Of a stretch of 33,580 nt of DNA, positions 1 to 9,288 are shown one piece after another. The position numbers and the translations under genes are program-made. Origin of the DNA: Halalkalibacter akibai JCM 9157 (GTDB lineage: Bacteria > Bacillota > Bacilli > Bacillales > Bacillaceae_D); the NCBI RefSeq assembly GCF_000513135.1, contig NZ_BAUV01000044.1:1-33580 (forward strand). Reading direction: 5' to 3'. Numbering within the stretch: the stretch's first letter is position 1; each line of letters starts with the position of its first letter. The notes under the pieces are model-generated. The model had not been told where the DNA came from. It was given only the letters and a program-made list of their open reading frames with translations, and searched no databases.

Positions 1-65
1 CCCTCAAATTGGGTATTCATTCTTCATTTCCTCTTAGTATCCTTTTGGTCAATAGAGTTCATTCA

Positions 66-221
66 CTATTTTTTTAATCTATTCTTATCTAATTGATTTA
101 GCAACTCATCAAGTTCCTGGCTAGTTTTTATGGTTTTTGTAGAGGAGAGTCCTAGTTTATTTCCATATTTAATCATTTGTTTTCTTTTCAATTCGATATT
201 CTTCATTAGATTTGACGGCAT
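66..221 (-). CDS. Spo0E-like aspartyl-phosphate phosphatase
   Basis: Spo0E-family proteins dephosphorylate Spo0A~P and so delay sporulation. The 51-residue product has the family layout: an N-terminal helix (KNIELKRKQMIKYGNKLGL), a short turn, and a second helix with the signature SQELDELLNQ, which carries the acidic residue used in catalysis. A longer reading frame exists to 254, but ATG 221 is preceded by TTGAGGGA at good spacing and gives the normal family length. It lies 54 bases downstream of another minus-strand gene (275-553), so the two may be cotranscribed. Family assignment is from motif recognition; the phosphatase target is inferred. Confidence 0.8.
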   Translation of the reverse strand: MPSNLMKNIELKRKQMIKYGNKLGLSSTKTIKTSQELDELLNQLDKNRLKK

Positions 222-274
222 ATTAATTCCCTCAATGTAATTAAAATTGTACATTCAATCTTACTAGGATAGCT

Positions 275-553
275 TTAATAATCAATCATATCTTTTAATT
301 TTTGGTGAAGGTCCAAACCTAGAAACTGTAACAAAGCTTTATCTAGCTCATGACTAGTCCTTAATTTTTCTTTATTTAGAAATAACCTTAAAATATCAGC
401 TTCAGTTTCTTCGTTCTTATCTAATAGTTCTACCCAAGACAAAAGTTGATTTTTTAAGAAATCAGGAACGGAAAACCCATGAAGTTCGGAGAGTGCGGCT
501 TTCTCTAATAGAAAAACGATGGTATCCGTACTTCTTTTTTCTAAGTGCACCAT
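275..553 (-). CDS. Unknown small protein upstream of the Spo0E-like gene
   Basis: A 92-residue, mostly helical, acidic protein that I do not recognise. ATG 553 follows AAAGAGGTG closely; a GTG two codons upstream is also open. Near the C-terminus is the string TSHELDKALLQFLGLD, which resembles the Spo0E signature (SQELD followed by hydrophobic residues) found in the next gene, but the rest does not fit a Spo0E helical hairpin. No signal peptide or membrane segment is evident. Its position directly upstream of the Spo0E-like gene suggests cotranscription and perhaps a related regulatory role, which is speculative. Confidence 0.6.
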   Translation of the reverse strand: MVHLEKRSTDTIVFLLEKAALSELHGFSVPDFLKNQLLSWVELLDKNEETEADILRLFLNKEKLRTSHELDKALLQFLGLDLHQKLKDMIDY

Positions 554-726
554 GTTCACCTCTTTCTTTTCTTAGTTTTAAATTCATTATAATGATTCTT
601 TCGTATAGTTGCAAAATAATTCAAAAGTAATGATAACCCCATAAAAATACATAAAAAAATGTTTTGTGTTTTGGAAGTCGTGGTATATTATACCCATAAA
701 CATGAATTTTGAAGAGAGGGTTACAT

Positions 727-3090
727 TTGCTACCTACCTTTTATATTTTTGACACATTTTATGTTGGGCTCACTATCTTGATTTCTATTATTGGTTGTAT
801 GTTAGTTGTTCATTTTAGTAAACTCCTAAAGACCAAAAAAAATAGTTTTCTGGTGAGGATTCAATATGCGCTAATATTAGCTACTTGTTTTTGGTTTAAG
901 AATTTGTTAATTGCTCTTACAATAAACCTTTCGTTTTCCACATCGAATTTAATAATCTATGCTATATCAAGTTACATTTTTGTTTTTATTGGTGCATATT
1001 TTGCCATACAAGTTGCTAGTATTGTTTTCTCTAAGCCAACTCAATTTGTTAAAACGAGTCATCTTGTTGCTATTTGTATACTGTGTGCTGACACAATAGG
1101 ATTTTTATTTCTATTTAATGAGTTTTTAGAATTTAAAATAATTTTATATATTATGACTATCCTGTTAGTTATAAGTACAGCGATGCCACTTATTCGGTTC
1201 CTAAATCAGATGACGAATGAGGAAGAAAATAGTCTGTTTTCTGGGTGGAGATTATTTGGCTGTATAGCATCAGGATTTTCATTAGCGGGTATCCCATATA
1301 TTGTATTAGTTTCCATTTTGAATTTATCTAGTTTAGAAAACGAATTTAGTAACTCTTACTTTTTTCTGGTTCCTTTTATTTTTATGATAAATTCAAGTCT
1401 TCTTATGTGGCTTGTACCTAACTTGTTTGGAGAAAGTGTTCTAATCAAAAATAAACAATCACACTTCTCTTTATTTAATCAAAACCCTGATGCTGTTTTT
1501 TCGGTAACTACAGATGGAATAATTACTGACGTAAATAGGGAAGCCACTCGATTAACAGGATATAAGACTAAAGAATTAGTGGGGCTTCATTTTAATATGT
1601 TAAGCCCAGTTAACCATGACCCTATCAATCAATTATTTGAACAAGCTTTAACAGGCACAAGTAAAACCTTTGAAACTCATATTACCAATAAAAAAGGGAA
1701 GCAGTTAGAGGTTAAAATTACAGTTGCCCGAATTATTCTTGAAGAAAAAGTAGTCGGTTTGTATGGAATTGTTAAAGACATAACCGAACAGAAAAAAGCG
1801 GAAAAAAAGATTCGTTTTCTAGCTTATCATGATGACTTAACTAAGCTTCCTAATAGAAGGTTATTTGAGGAAAAAATAAATTATGCTGTCTTTCATGAAG
1901 AGGAATTCTCTCTTTTATATATTGACTTTGACAGATTTAAAAGAATAAATGATACATTCGGACACTATTTTGGGGATGAGATATTGAAATGCCTCGGGGA
2001 CAAGTTAACGAGTTCTCTTCCTGAAGATTGTTTTATATCGAGGTTAGCTGGTGATGAATTCGCGATACTTGCTCCTAATACCTATCAGAAGGAAAGAGTA
2101 GCTACCACGATTATTGAAGAGTTCAGAAATCCTATTAAAATCCACGGTTATGAATTTACTTTAACGGCAAGCATTGGAATTGCACAGTATCCGAAGAATG
2201 CAAGAAATAGTAATGAGCTATTGAAAAGAGCTGATACAGCTATGTATGTAGCGAAGGAATACGGTGCCAATAACTATCAAGTCTTTCACGAGGGTATGAT
2301 GGAGTTATCAGTTGACCGTATTAAATTGGAGAATGACTTGAGGAAAGCTATAGAGAATGAGGAATTAACTGTTCACTTTCAGCCTAAATATCATGCAATG
2401 AGCAATAAGGTAATTGGAGCTGAAGCATTGGCAAGATGGAAACATCCTTTACACGGTTATGTTCCACCTATTGACTTTATCGCACTTGCAGAAGAAACAA
2501 ATTTGATTGTGAGTCTAGAAAGATTAATGATTAAGAAAACATTGAGTTATATAAACGATTGGAAGAAGAAGAAACTGGAGGTTCCTAGAACATCTATAAA
2601 TATATCTATCGTTCATTTTTATCAAGAAGACCTTGTTCCTTTTATTGAAGAGAATCTAAGGAAAAATAACTTAATTGGTGATGAGATTGAAATAGAAATT
2701 ACAGAGAGCATCATTGCAAAAGGGGAGCTACATATAAATGAAAAGCTGCAAAAGTTAAGAAAGTTAGGGATAGAGATTAGTGTTGATGATTTTGGTACCG
2801 GCTATAGTTCTTTAAGTTATTTAGTTAATTTCTCAATAGATAGATTGAAAATAGATAAATCTTTTGTTCAAAATTTCGATAATAATAAAGAGGTGATTGC
2901 CGCTATTATTGCAATGAGTAAAAATTTAAATATTAAGACGATAGCAGAAGGAGTGGAGACAAAGGAGCAATTAGAATCTCTAATTGCATTAGATTGTCTA
3001 GAGGTACAAGGATATATTTATTCTAGACCGTTAGAAATTCAAACATATGAAGAGTTTCTACTTAAAAATAACGAATTAACTGTATATTAA
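727..3090 (+). CDS. Membrane PAS-GGDEF-EAL cyclic-di-GMP protein
   Basis: This is a 787-residue c-di-GMP turnover protein. About seven to eight hydrophobic helices fill roughly the first 230 residues and form a membrane sensor. A PAS domain follows (about 245-355), then GGDEF and EAL domains. The GGDEF motif reads AGDEF (441-445), a variant found in some active cyclases, and I see no RxxD inhibitory site just before it. The EAL domain keeps E566-A-L, EITES, DDFGTGYSS, KIDKSF and the EGVET segment, so phosphodiesterase activity is likely. TTG 727 is preferred over an in-frame TTG at 709 because GAAGAGAGGG lies just before it. A chemoreceptor gene follows 51 bases later, suggesting linked motility or signalling control. 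Confidence 0.9.
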   Translation: MLPTFYIFDTFYVGLTILISIIGCMLVVHFSKLLKTKKNSFLVRIQYALILATCFWFKNLLIALTINLSFSTSNLIIYAISSYIFVFIGAYFAIQVASIVFSKPTQFVKTSHLVAICILCADTIGFLFLFNEFLEFKIILYIMTILLVISTAMPLIRFLNQMTNEEENSLFSGWRLFGCIASGFSLAGIPYIVLVSILNLSSLENEFSNSYFFLVPFIFMINSSLLMWLVPNLFGESVLIKNKQSHFSLFNQNPDAVFSVTTDGIITDVNREATRLTGYKTKELVGLHFNMLSPVNHDPINQLFEQALTGTSKTFETHITNKKGKQLEVKITVARIILEEKVVGLYGIVKDITEQKKAEKKIRFLAYHDDLTKLPNRRLFEEKINYAVFHEEEFSLLYIDFDRFKRINDTFGHYFGDEILKCLGDKLTSSLPEDCFISRLAGDEFAILAPNTYQKERVATTIIEEFRNPIKIHGYEFTLTASIGIAQYPKNARNSNELLKRADTAMYVAKEYGANNYQVFHEGMMELSVDRIKLENDLRKAIENEELTVHFQPKYHAMSNKVIGAEALARWKHPLHGYVPPIDFIALAEETNLIVSLERLMIKKTLSYINDWKKKKLEVPRTSINISIVHFYQEDLVPFIEENLRKNNLIGDEIEIEITESIIAKGELHINEKLQKLRKLGIEISVDDFGTGYSSLSYLVNFSIDRLKIDKSFVQNFDNNKEVIAAIIAMSKNLNIKTIAEGVETKEQLESLIALDCLEVQGYIYSRPLEIQTYEEFLLKNNELTVY

Positions 3091-3141
3091 TTAATTAAAT
3101 TGTTAGTAAATAAGCTATTTAGAGTATAGGAGAGAGAGTAT

Positions 3142-4860
3142 TTGAATAGATTACGTAACTTAAAAGTGAGAAATAAATTATTTGTATTAATCGGTATATT
3201 GTTGAGTTTTTTAATAGTCGTAGGTGGCATTGGTGTAAACAGCTTAGAAAAAGCTAAAGAACGCTTAGAGGAAATGTATGAAAAAGACTTACTTGCTGTC
3301 ATGTATCTAAATGAGATAAGAGCACATAGTAGAGCTATAGAAGTAGATGTTTTAGAATACGTTTTGTTAAATAACGAGTCTACCCGACAAGAGCTACTAG
3401 AGGATATTGAATATCGAACAAATCGAACAAATCAAGCATATGAATATATGTTAACTATTAACGGTTTTTACGAAAAAAAGGAACAAATCGAATTGAACCG
3501 AGATATGGTACTTTCATATAGAGAACATCGAGAAATTATTCTTAATTATGCAAACTCAAATAGGCAAGAGGAAGCACTGGCTTACCACTTTGAAACGGAG
3601 CATTTAATTGATGAGATTAATGTCCACCTTGATGGACTAGCATCGAGTATCGAAGAAGAAGCCCAGAAACTATATGAAACCAATAATACTGATACAACTA
3701 GGGCTGAATTTATTCTACTAATGTTGTTTATTACCTGTACCGTTCTTGCTATTATAATTGGATGGTATTTTACTCGTTTAATTACGAAACCGATTCATAA
3801 TATGTTAGAATCAGTTCAAAAAATCTCAAAAGGGGATTTAACGGTAGAACCAGTCAAAATACTGTCAAATGATGAGTTAGGTCAACTAGGTTTAGCGATG
3901 AATAAGATGACAGAGAACCTAAATAATTTAGTGAATCGTATACAGAGAACAGGAGAAGAAGTAGCGGCGTCTTCTGAAGAATTAACTGCAAGTGCAGAAG
4001 AAAGCAAACATGCTTCTCAACAGATGTCTGCTTTGGCTCAAGATGTGGCAGAAGATTCCGAGAAACAGTTTGAGAATGTATCTCAAGTGACATTAGCTAT
4101 ACAGGAATTAACTAATGGAATAGCTCAAATAAATGAGAGTAGTCATGAAATGAAACAGTTAGCTCAATCATCAACTAACTATTCCGGTGAAGGAACAAAT
4201 TCTATTCTTCAAGTTGTTAATCAGATGAACAGTATTAACAGTGATTTTGCAAAAACTAATGCAACTATAGAATTATTAGGTAGTCGTTCGAAGGAAATAG
4301 GGGATATTACTCAATTGATTACGGATATTGCTGACCAGACGAATTTATTGGCATTAAACGCTGCTATTGAAGCGGCAAGAGCCGGTGAGCATGGGAAAGG
4401 ATTTGCGGTTGTAGCTGATGAAGTTCGCAAATTAGCTGAGCAGACCAAGTTATCTTCTGACCAAATTTCTGGTATGGTAAACGAAATTCAAGGTCAAACG
4501 GTGATTGCTGTAGAGAGCATGAAAAACGTAAAAGAGGGAGTTCAGAGTGGTTTAAAAGCTACAGAACACAGTAATGAATCATTTGAATTAATTTCAAACT
4601 CTTTAAGTGACCTATATAAAAAGATTGAAGAAGTTACACAATCATTAAACCAGATGAATGGAATTAGTAATGAAATAAAGTCATCGGTAAATGAAGTCAA
4701 TGTTATTGTTGAAAATGGGGTTTCACTTAGTCAGGAAAGCTCGGCAGCTACAGAAGAACAGTTAGCGACGATGGAAGAAATATCAACGGCAGCACAATCT
4801 TTATCTAATCTTGCAGAAGAATTATTAGTCGCTGCAACGGAGTTTAAAGTCAAAAAGTAA
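3142..4860 (+). CDS. Methyl-accepting chemotaxis protein
   Basis: A 572-residue transmembrane chemoreceptor that would signal through CheW/CheA. It has an N-terminal membrane helix (about 12-30), an extracellular helical sensor of four-helix-bundle type (about 35-185), a second membrane helix (about 186-208), a HAMP domain (about 210-262) and a long coiled-coil signalling domain. The conserved hairpin tip ([20 protein letters not shown], then [21 protein letters not shown]) lies near residues 395-437. The start is TTG 3142, preceded by AGGAGAGAGAG. Its ligand cannot be read from the sequence. It is probably cotranscribed with the c-di-GMP gene and ends at a strong terminator. Confidence 0.95.
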   Translation: MNRLRNLKVRNKLFVLIGILLSFLIVVGGIGVNSLEKAKERLEEMYEKDLLAVMYLNEIRAHSRAIEVDVLEYVLLNNESTRQELLEDIEYRTNRTNQAYEYMLTINGFYEKKEQIELNRDMVLSYREHREIILNYANSNRQEEALAYHFETEHLIDEINVHLDGLASSIEEEAQKLYETNNTDTTRAEFILLMLFITCTVLAIIIGWYFTRLITKPIHNMLESVQKISKGDLTVEPVKILSNDELGQLGLAMNKMTENLNNLVNRIQRTGEEVAASSEELTASAEESKHASQQMSALAQDVAEDSEKQFENVSQVTLAIQELTNGIAQINESSHEMKQLAQSSTNYSGEGTNSILQVVNQMNSINSDFAKTNATIELLGSRSKEIGDITQLITDIADQTNLLALNAAIEAARAGEHGKGFAVVADEVRKLAEQTKLSSDQISGMVNEIQGQTVIAVESMKNVKEGVQSGLKATEHSNESFELISNSLSDLYKKIEEVTQSLNQMNGISNEIKSSVNEVNVIVENGVSLSQESSAATEEQLATMEEISTAAQSLSNLAEELLVAATEFKVKK

Positions 4861-4944
4861 TGAGTGGCAGAATCTCTCTTTATGGTATTACGGCGGTTCA
4901 TATTACGAATTGTAATGTAAAAAGGCAATGACCTCAGATTTTAT

Positions 4945-4979
4945 AAAGTGTAGTGAACTTAGGTTTACTGCACTTTTTT
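4945..4979 (+). terminator. Intrinsic terminator after the chemoreceptor gene
   Basis: AAAGTGTAGT (4945-4954) pairs with ACTGCACTTT (4967-4976) with one G-U pair, and a run of T follows. It is about 85 bases past the chemoreceptor stop codon. Confidence 0.85.
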
Positions 4980-5126
4980 GCTATTTGTGTACTATTTATT
5001 TCGAAAAAAATTTATTGGTTTTATTCTGGACATAGTCACAAAATATACAAATTCATTATATTTAAAATGGATAAATTACGTAGTGTGCGGAAATAATGGG
5101 AAAATAAACCATGTGGGAGTTAATAT

Positions 5127-5672
5127 ATGAAACAAGTCTTCTTTATTATCGCTGTCACCCTAATTAGTGCATGTGGGAGACCGTGGAGATGCTTACCAAA
5201 ATACTATAAAAGCTTATTGTTTATCAGTTTTATGAATTCTCTATATTATTATCTTTATAAACGTAATTTACTATGGGTTCTGAACCCAACAAAAGGGTTA
5301 CACTGGAAATTACTTAGAGCTTTGCATATTTTTTATGTTACTCCTACTATTGCTTTATCATTTGCATCGAAGATTCCTAAAAACAATGCAGCAAAGATAT
5401 GTTACTTTATGATATGGGTAATTGTGTCAACATCAGTGGAGCAATATGTCATGAAAAGAGGATTAATTAGTTTCAAACATGGCTGGAATGCTTACTGGTC
5501 GGGTTTTATTTATATTAACTTGTATCTATTTACGTATCTTTTTGTAAAAAAGCCGATATTAACTGTTATTCTTTCGGTGGTTTCAATAAGCTATATTATA
5601 AGGGAATTTCCAATTAAGTTTGAATCTCGTTTTCTCAAAGGTCCGATACTTGCTTTACTAGTGAGGAAATAG
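5127..5672 (+). CDS. CBO0543-like integral membrane protein
   Basis: A 181-residue protein with about four to five hydrophobic segments. The middle contains the pattern VEQYVMKRGLI..KHGWNAYWSG, which resembles the CBO0543 family of small membrane proteins common in Bacillales spore-formers; their function is not known. ATG 5127 has GGGAG seven to eight bases upstream. It is a single gene bounded by terminators on both sides (4945-4979 and 5725-5755). The family call is by pattern recall and is tentative; that it is a membrane protein is clear. Confidence 0.65.
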   Translation: MKQVFFIIAVTLISACGRPWRCLPKYYKSLLFISFMNSLYYYLYKRNLLWVLNPTKGLHWKLLRALHIFYVTPTIALSFASKIPKNNAAKICYFMIWVIVSTSVEQYVMKRGLISFKHGWNAYWSGFIYINLYLFTYLFVKKPILTVILSVVSISYIIREFPIKFESRFLKGPILALLVRK

Positions 5673-5724
5673 GGAAAGCAATTATAATACTATGAATTAT
5701 AAAGTTGAATTCTCTCAATTAATG

Positions 5725-5755
5725 AAAAGGAGTAGATATAGAACTGCTCTTTTTT
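5725..5755 (+). terminator. Intrinsic terminator after the CBO0543-like gene
   Basis: AAAAGGAGTAG (5725-5735) pairs with CTGCTCTTTTTT (5744-5755) with G-U wobbles. The second arm merges into the U-tract. Confidence 0.7.
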
Positions 5756-5772
5756 AATGAAGTTGTTTGGAA

Positions 5773-5807
5773 AATAAAAAACCTTCGGATGAAGAAATCC
5801 AAAGGTT
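5773..5807 (-). terminator. Intrinsic terminator for the small minus-strand gene
   Basis: AACCTTCGGAT (5780-5790) pairs with ATCCAAAGGTT (5797-5807) apart from one mismatch. On the minus strand the hairpin is followed by a run of T (the A-run at 5771-5781 on the plus strand). It lies 30 bases past the stop of the gene at 5837-6007. Confidence 0.75.
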
Positions 5808-5836
5808 AATGCAAAGTTATTGAAACATTTTGAGTT

Positions 5837-6007
5837 TTAACCGCTAAACTCGCTCTCCCGTTTCCGTTGGTTTATTGTTCTTGTGATACTTTTGCCTCTT
5901 TTTAAGCTTTCTTTATAAAGGGGAATATTTGTCAGCAGGAGACTTTTTAGTTCTTGTTCAGTCAGGTAAATCTTACATTTTTTTAATTTGATTTCAATAA
6001 ATGTCAT
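5837..6007 (-). CDS. Small unknown protein, 56 aa
   Basis: ATG 6007 is preceded by GGAG with seven bases between (GGAGTAATTACAT). The product is short and basic, with LTEQELKSLLLTNIPLYKES and then a KRGKSITRTINQRKR tail. I do not recognise a family, but the clear ribosome binding site, a frame open to the stop at 5837, and the minus-strand terminator immediately after support a real gene. The basic C-terminus would suit nucleic-acid or membrane-surface binding, which is only inference. Confidence 0.6.
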   Translation of the reverse strand: MTFIEIKLKKCKIYLTEQELKSLLLTNIPLYKESLKRGKSITRTINQRKRESEFSG

Positions 6008-6333
6008 ATGTAATTACTCCTTTAATTTAAGTTTTACCAATATGTCCTGATTTCCAATTAATATACATGGATATTAATGAGTACAATAAAATTAAAGGTC
6101 TATAAGAAATTTGTAGAAAAGTGCTGTACAGAATAGTTTGACTTCTAACTATCGGAGTCTTTAAACTATATGTAATAAAAAATATGTCTGTTTACTTACA
6201 GAATCTCTAAAGAATCCCTATCTAATTTTGAAAAAATTTAGATATGTGGGTTCTTTTGCCGTTTTATAGGCAATATCTAACCATTAGTTAGATATTGTAT
6301 AGAGTTGCTACAGACATTGGGGAGAGAGTACAT
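6008..6333. other. Intergenic region upstream of the Tn7-like module; candidate transposon end
   Basis: This 326-base AT-rich stretch separates the small minus-strand gene from tnsA. One end of the Tn7-like element would be expected here. A TGT-starting candidate lies near 6125 (TGTACAGAATAG), and TACAGAAT recurs near 6197, but I found no convincing set of about 20-bp TnsB-site repeats, nor a matching inverted copy elsewhere. The 11-bp inverted repeat at 6271-6297 is listed separately. Confidence 0.35.
6271..6297. promoter_or_regulatory. Perfect 11-bp inverted repeat upstream of tnsA
   Basis: CAATATCTAAC (6271-6281) and GTTAGATATTG (6287-6297) form a perfect inverted repeat with a CATTA spacer, 37 bases before the predicted tnsA start. 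There is no U-tract, so an operator or attenuator-like element is more likely than a terminator. The regulator is unknown. Confidence 0.55.
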
Positions 6334-7143
6334 TTGGGAAGAAGAACACCTTGGACATATAACAAATATCAAAGGTATATGAAAGAAGGACGAGGGCAGG
6401 GATATGGTTCCGAGTACAAACCATGGAAAAAAATATCGGAATTTTCTTCGAAACAATCTATTAAAAGGGTACCAGGAATAAAAACAAACCGCATTCATTT
6501 GTTATCAAAACTGGAATTAGACCATTTTTATTTAATGGAATGGGATGATTCAGTAGTAGATATTAGGGAGCACTTCCCAATTTTGGACTTTGTAGAAGTT
6601 ATGAATATTGCTGAAAAATTAGGTGTTACCTATCCGGTCGATAAAAGGACTTCTTTTCCTAAGATATTAACTAGTAGTTTTTGCATCACGAAAGAAGTGG
6701 ATGGAAAAGAAAGAGAAATTATTCGAACAGTTAGATATAAGAATTCATTGAGCAATAAACGTGTTCTGAAAGAATTGGAAATTGAACGAATCTATTATAA
6801 TAGGCTTGGTGTTGACTGGGCAATTTTTACAGAAGAAAATATCCCGAAACAACTGGTATCCAACATTGAAGATATTTACATCTATAAAGACCTGGGAGAC
6901 TTGCTGGAGTACGAATTGAAGAAGGAAAAGTTGATAAAGTTGGCGCAGTGGTTAAAACAATGCGTGATGGTGGAGGACAAGCCAGTGCTTGACATTGTAA
7001 CAACTCTCGGAAAAGAGTTTAACGTTAATTCGGGAGTATTCATTTATTTGTTCAAACATTTATTAGCTAGCAAACAATTGAGAATTGACTTACATAGACC
7101 TATCGATATGAGAAGAAGCTTACAAGACAAAATATCAGATTAA
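6334..7143 (+). CDS. tnsA: TnsA-like transposon endonuclease, active site altered
   Basis: TnsA normally makes the 5'-strand cuts at Tn7-type ends, allowing cut-and-paste movement together with TnsB. The 269-residue product has an N-terminal restriction-like domain and a C-terminal winged-helix part (from about 170) of the kind that binds TnsC. Aligned by eye to E. coli TnsA (active-site residues E63, D114, Q130, K132), E61 is kept. The expected Asp is Ser115 (LTSSF in place of TTDF), and the Q-x-K pair reads T132-V-R134. Nuclease activity is therefore doubtful. TTG 334 bases into this kilobase (6334) follows GGGGAGAGAG and is preferred to TTG 6295. tnsB starts 15 bases after the stop. Confidence 0.85.
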   Translation: MGRRTPWTYNKYQRYMKEGRGQGYGSEYKPWKKISEFSSKQSIKRVPGIKTNRIHLLSKLELDHFYLMEWDDSVVDIREHFPILDFVEVMNIAEKLGVTYPVDKRTSFPKILTSSFCITKEVDGKEREIIRTVRYKNSLSNKRVLKELEIERIYYNRLGVDWAIFTEENIPKQLVSNIEDIYIYKDLGDLLEYELKKEKLIKLAQWLKQCVMVEDKPVLDIVTTLGKEFNVNSGVFIYLFKHLLASKQLRIDLHRPIDMRRSLQDKISD

Positions 7144-7158
7144 ATAAGGAGGGAAACG

Positions 7159-9288
7159 ATGGTGTTTCAAGTTATCGTAAATACCATTCTTGTTACTGAG
7201 TTACCAGATGAAAAGTTAATAAGACAAAGAGTGTTATGGATAGACAGCGAGGGCTTTGATTGTTTTGTTATTGATATTGATGACCCAAAAGCTTTACCTG
7301 TTTACAAACAAATACCAAGCATCCTAAAGAGTCTAGAGGAGCATGAGTTATTTATTGAAACAGTTGACCCATTTTTGAAATTTAATTTAGAAGAAACCAT
7401 ACCAGAAAAACAACGAAAAATGAGAGATGAACGTTGGAATCACATTGAGAGCATTGTGTCAGTTGATAACGAACCTGATATTTATATTAAGGAGTCTAGA
7501 TGGGTTCTAATTCAAAGTATTGAAAAACTACATCCTATGACAGTTTACAAGTATTTAAGGCATTATTGGCAAAGAGGGAAAGTATTAAACGCTCTACTAC
7601 CTGACTATGGTAATAGTGGTGTCAAAGAAAGAAAGTACGGAGACGCGAAGACAGGTAGACCAAGGAAGTATAGTGATAACCAAGGAATAAATGTAACAGT
7701 AGGTGTGAAAAAGAAATTCGAAGCGGCTTTAGAGAAATATTACTTTATTCAAGGGAATTCCACTCTTACTTACACATATAAACAATTAATCAAAGAGCAT
7801 TTTTCCAATGTCTATTATGAAAACGGTATTAAGGTCCTTGTTCCTCAACAGTTAATACCGAGCTATAGACAACTTCTATATTATGCTAATAAGAACTATA
7901 GTACATCTGCATATCGAAAAAAGAGAATAGGTGAAAAAAAGTACAACTTAACAGAGAGACCAATTTTAGGTTCATCAACAACAGATGTGAATGGACCGGG
8001 TTCAGTCTATCAAATAGATGCAACGAGAAGCAATGTATATCTTGTTTCTCGTTTAAAACAAGGACAAACGATTGGTCGGGCAACCGTGTATTATTTAATT
8101 GATGTTGCTTCACGGGAAGTAGCTGGACTTTACATAGGTCTTGAGGAGCCTTCTTGGGTTGGTGCGATGATGGCAATATCAAACGCCGCTTCGAACAAAG
8201 TTGAATATTGCCGTGAGCTAGGTATCACGATTACACCTGATATGTGGCTAGCAGAACATATGCCTAGGCGAATTCTTTGTGACAAGGGGACGGAATTTAC
8301 AAGCGATAAAATTGAACAGTTTGCAAATGTATTTAAGGTTAGAGTAGACAATGCACCAACTGGTAGAGCCGATTTAAAGGGAATTGTAGAGCAGTATATT
8401 TATAGGGCGGAAGAGAAAGTTAAATCACTTCTACCGGGATATGTTCATAAGGATGCGAATGAAAGAGGTGCTCCTGATTATAGGAAAGATGCAGTTCTCA
8501 CAATAGAAGACTATACAAAGATAATTGTAAAAGGAATTTTACAATTCAATCAACATCATTGGATAGACAATTATCCGAGAACAAAAGAAATGTTAGAAGA
8601 TAATGTGAACCCAATCCCAAATGAATTATGGCGTTGGGGAATTAGTAAACAACAAGGTGTACTAAGGAAATTCCCGCAGGAGTATGTAAAGTATAATTTA
8701 TTGCCATCTGAGGATGCTAGTGTGACAGTAAAAGGGATTAAATTTAAAGAGATGTACTATTATTGCAAGTATGCCGATAGTCAAGACTGGTTTTATCAAG
8801 CTAATGGAGGCTCTTGGAATGTAAAGGTATCATATGACCCGAGACTAACGACATACATTTATCTTCAAGTAGATAATCAATTTGAAGTGTGTGAACTTTT
8901 AGAAAAGGACAAATTATACCGTGACATGTCATTTCGAGAAGTGAAGATGAAAATGGAAAGTGAAAAAAAAGATAAAGTGAATCAAGAGTCAGTGATACTT
9001 CAATCAGACATTAATCTCATCTTAGAGGTAGAGGAAGTTGTAAAAAAAGCAATGAAAAGGAGAGGCGATACGAAAGTAACTGGGGTGACGACTAAACAAA
9101 TCCTCCCTCATAGATTGGCAGAGAAAGACGTAGAGAGGAAGGAACAAGCTTTTGTTCTAGTCGGAAAGGAAGAGGAGAAGCAATATGACAGTGGAATACA
9201 GAACGATGAGTTGTACGAAAAGGGTGAATTAGTGGAAGAGGATGATATAGCATTACTTATGAAAATTCAAAAGGGGAGAATTGGATGA
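7159..9288 (+). CDS. tnsB: TnsB-like DDE transposase
   Basis: The 709-residue Mu/retroviral-integrase-type transposase would bind the transposon ends and carry out 3'-end cleavage and strand transfer. After N-terminal DNA-binding segments, the catalytic core shows all three acidic residues: D287 (YQIDAT), D375 (LCDKGTEF) and E411 (KGIVEQYI). A C-terminal beta-barrel-like region and a charged tail, which contacts TnsC in Tn7, follow. ATG 7159 has AGGAGGG upstream. The stop overlaps the tnsC start (ATGA), so translational coupling is likely. With TnsA probably inactive, this protein alone would give strand-transfer products with unresolved 5' ends. Confidence 0.95.
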   Translation: MVFQVIVNTILVTELPDEKLIRQRVLWIDSEGFDCFVIDIDDPKALPVYKQIPSILKSLEEHELFIETVDPFLKFNLEETIPEKQRKMRDERWNHIESIVSVDNEPDIYIKESRWVLIQSIEKLHPMTVYKYLRHYWQRGKVLNALLPDYGNSGVKERKYGDAKTGRPRKYSDNQGINVTVGVKKKFEAALEKYYFIQGNSTLTYTYKQLIKEHFSNVYYENGIKVLVPQQLIPSYRQLLYYANKNYSTSAYRKKRIGEKKYNLTERPILGSSTTDVNGPGSVYQIDATRSNVYLVSRLKQGQTIGRATVYYLIDVASREVAGLYIGLEEPSWVGAMMAISNAASNKVEYCRELGITITPDMWLAEHMPRRILCDKGTEFTSDKIEQFANVFKVRVDNAPTGRADLKGIVEQYIYRAEEKVKSLLPGYVHKDANERGAPDYRKDAVLTIEDYTKIIVKGILQFNQHHWIDNYPRTKEMLEDNVNPIPNELWRWGISKQQGVLRKFPQEYVKYNLLPSEDASVTVKGIKFKEMYYYCKYADSQDWFYQANGGSWNVKVSYDPRLTTYIYLQVDNQFEVCELLEKDKLYRDMSFREVKMKMESEKKDKVNQESVILQSDINLILEVEEVVKKAMKRRGDTKVTGVTTKQILPHRLAEKDVERKEQAFVLVGKEEEKQYDSGIQNDELYEKGELVEEDDIALLMKIQKGRIG

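Noticed and set aside
6295-6333. Longer tnsA start at TTG 6295
   Set aside because: It overlaps the 11-bp inverted repeat and lacks a ribosome binding site; TTG 6334 follows GGGGAGAGAG.
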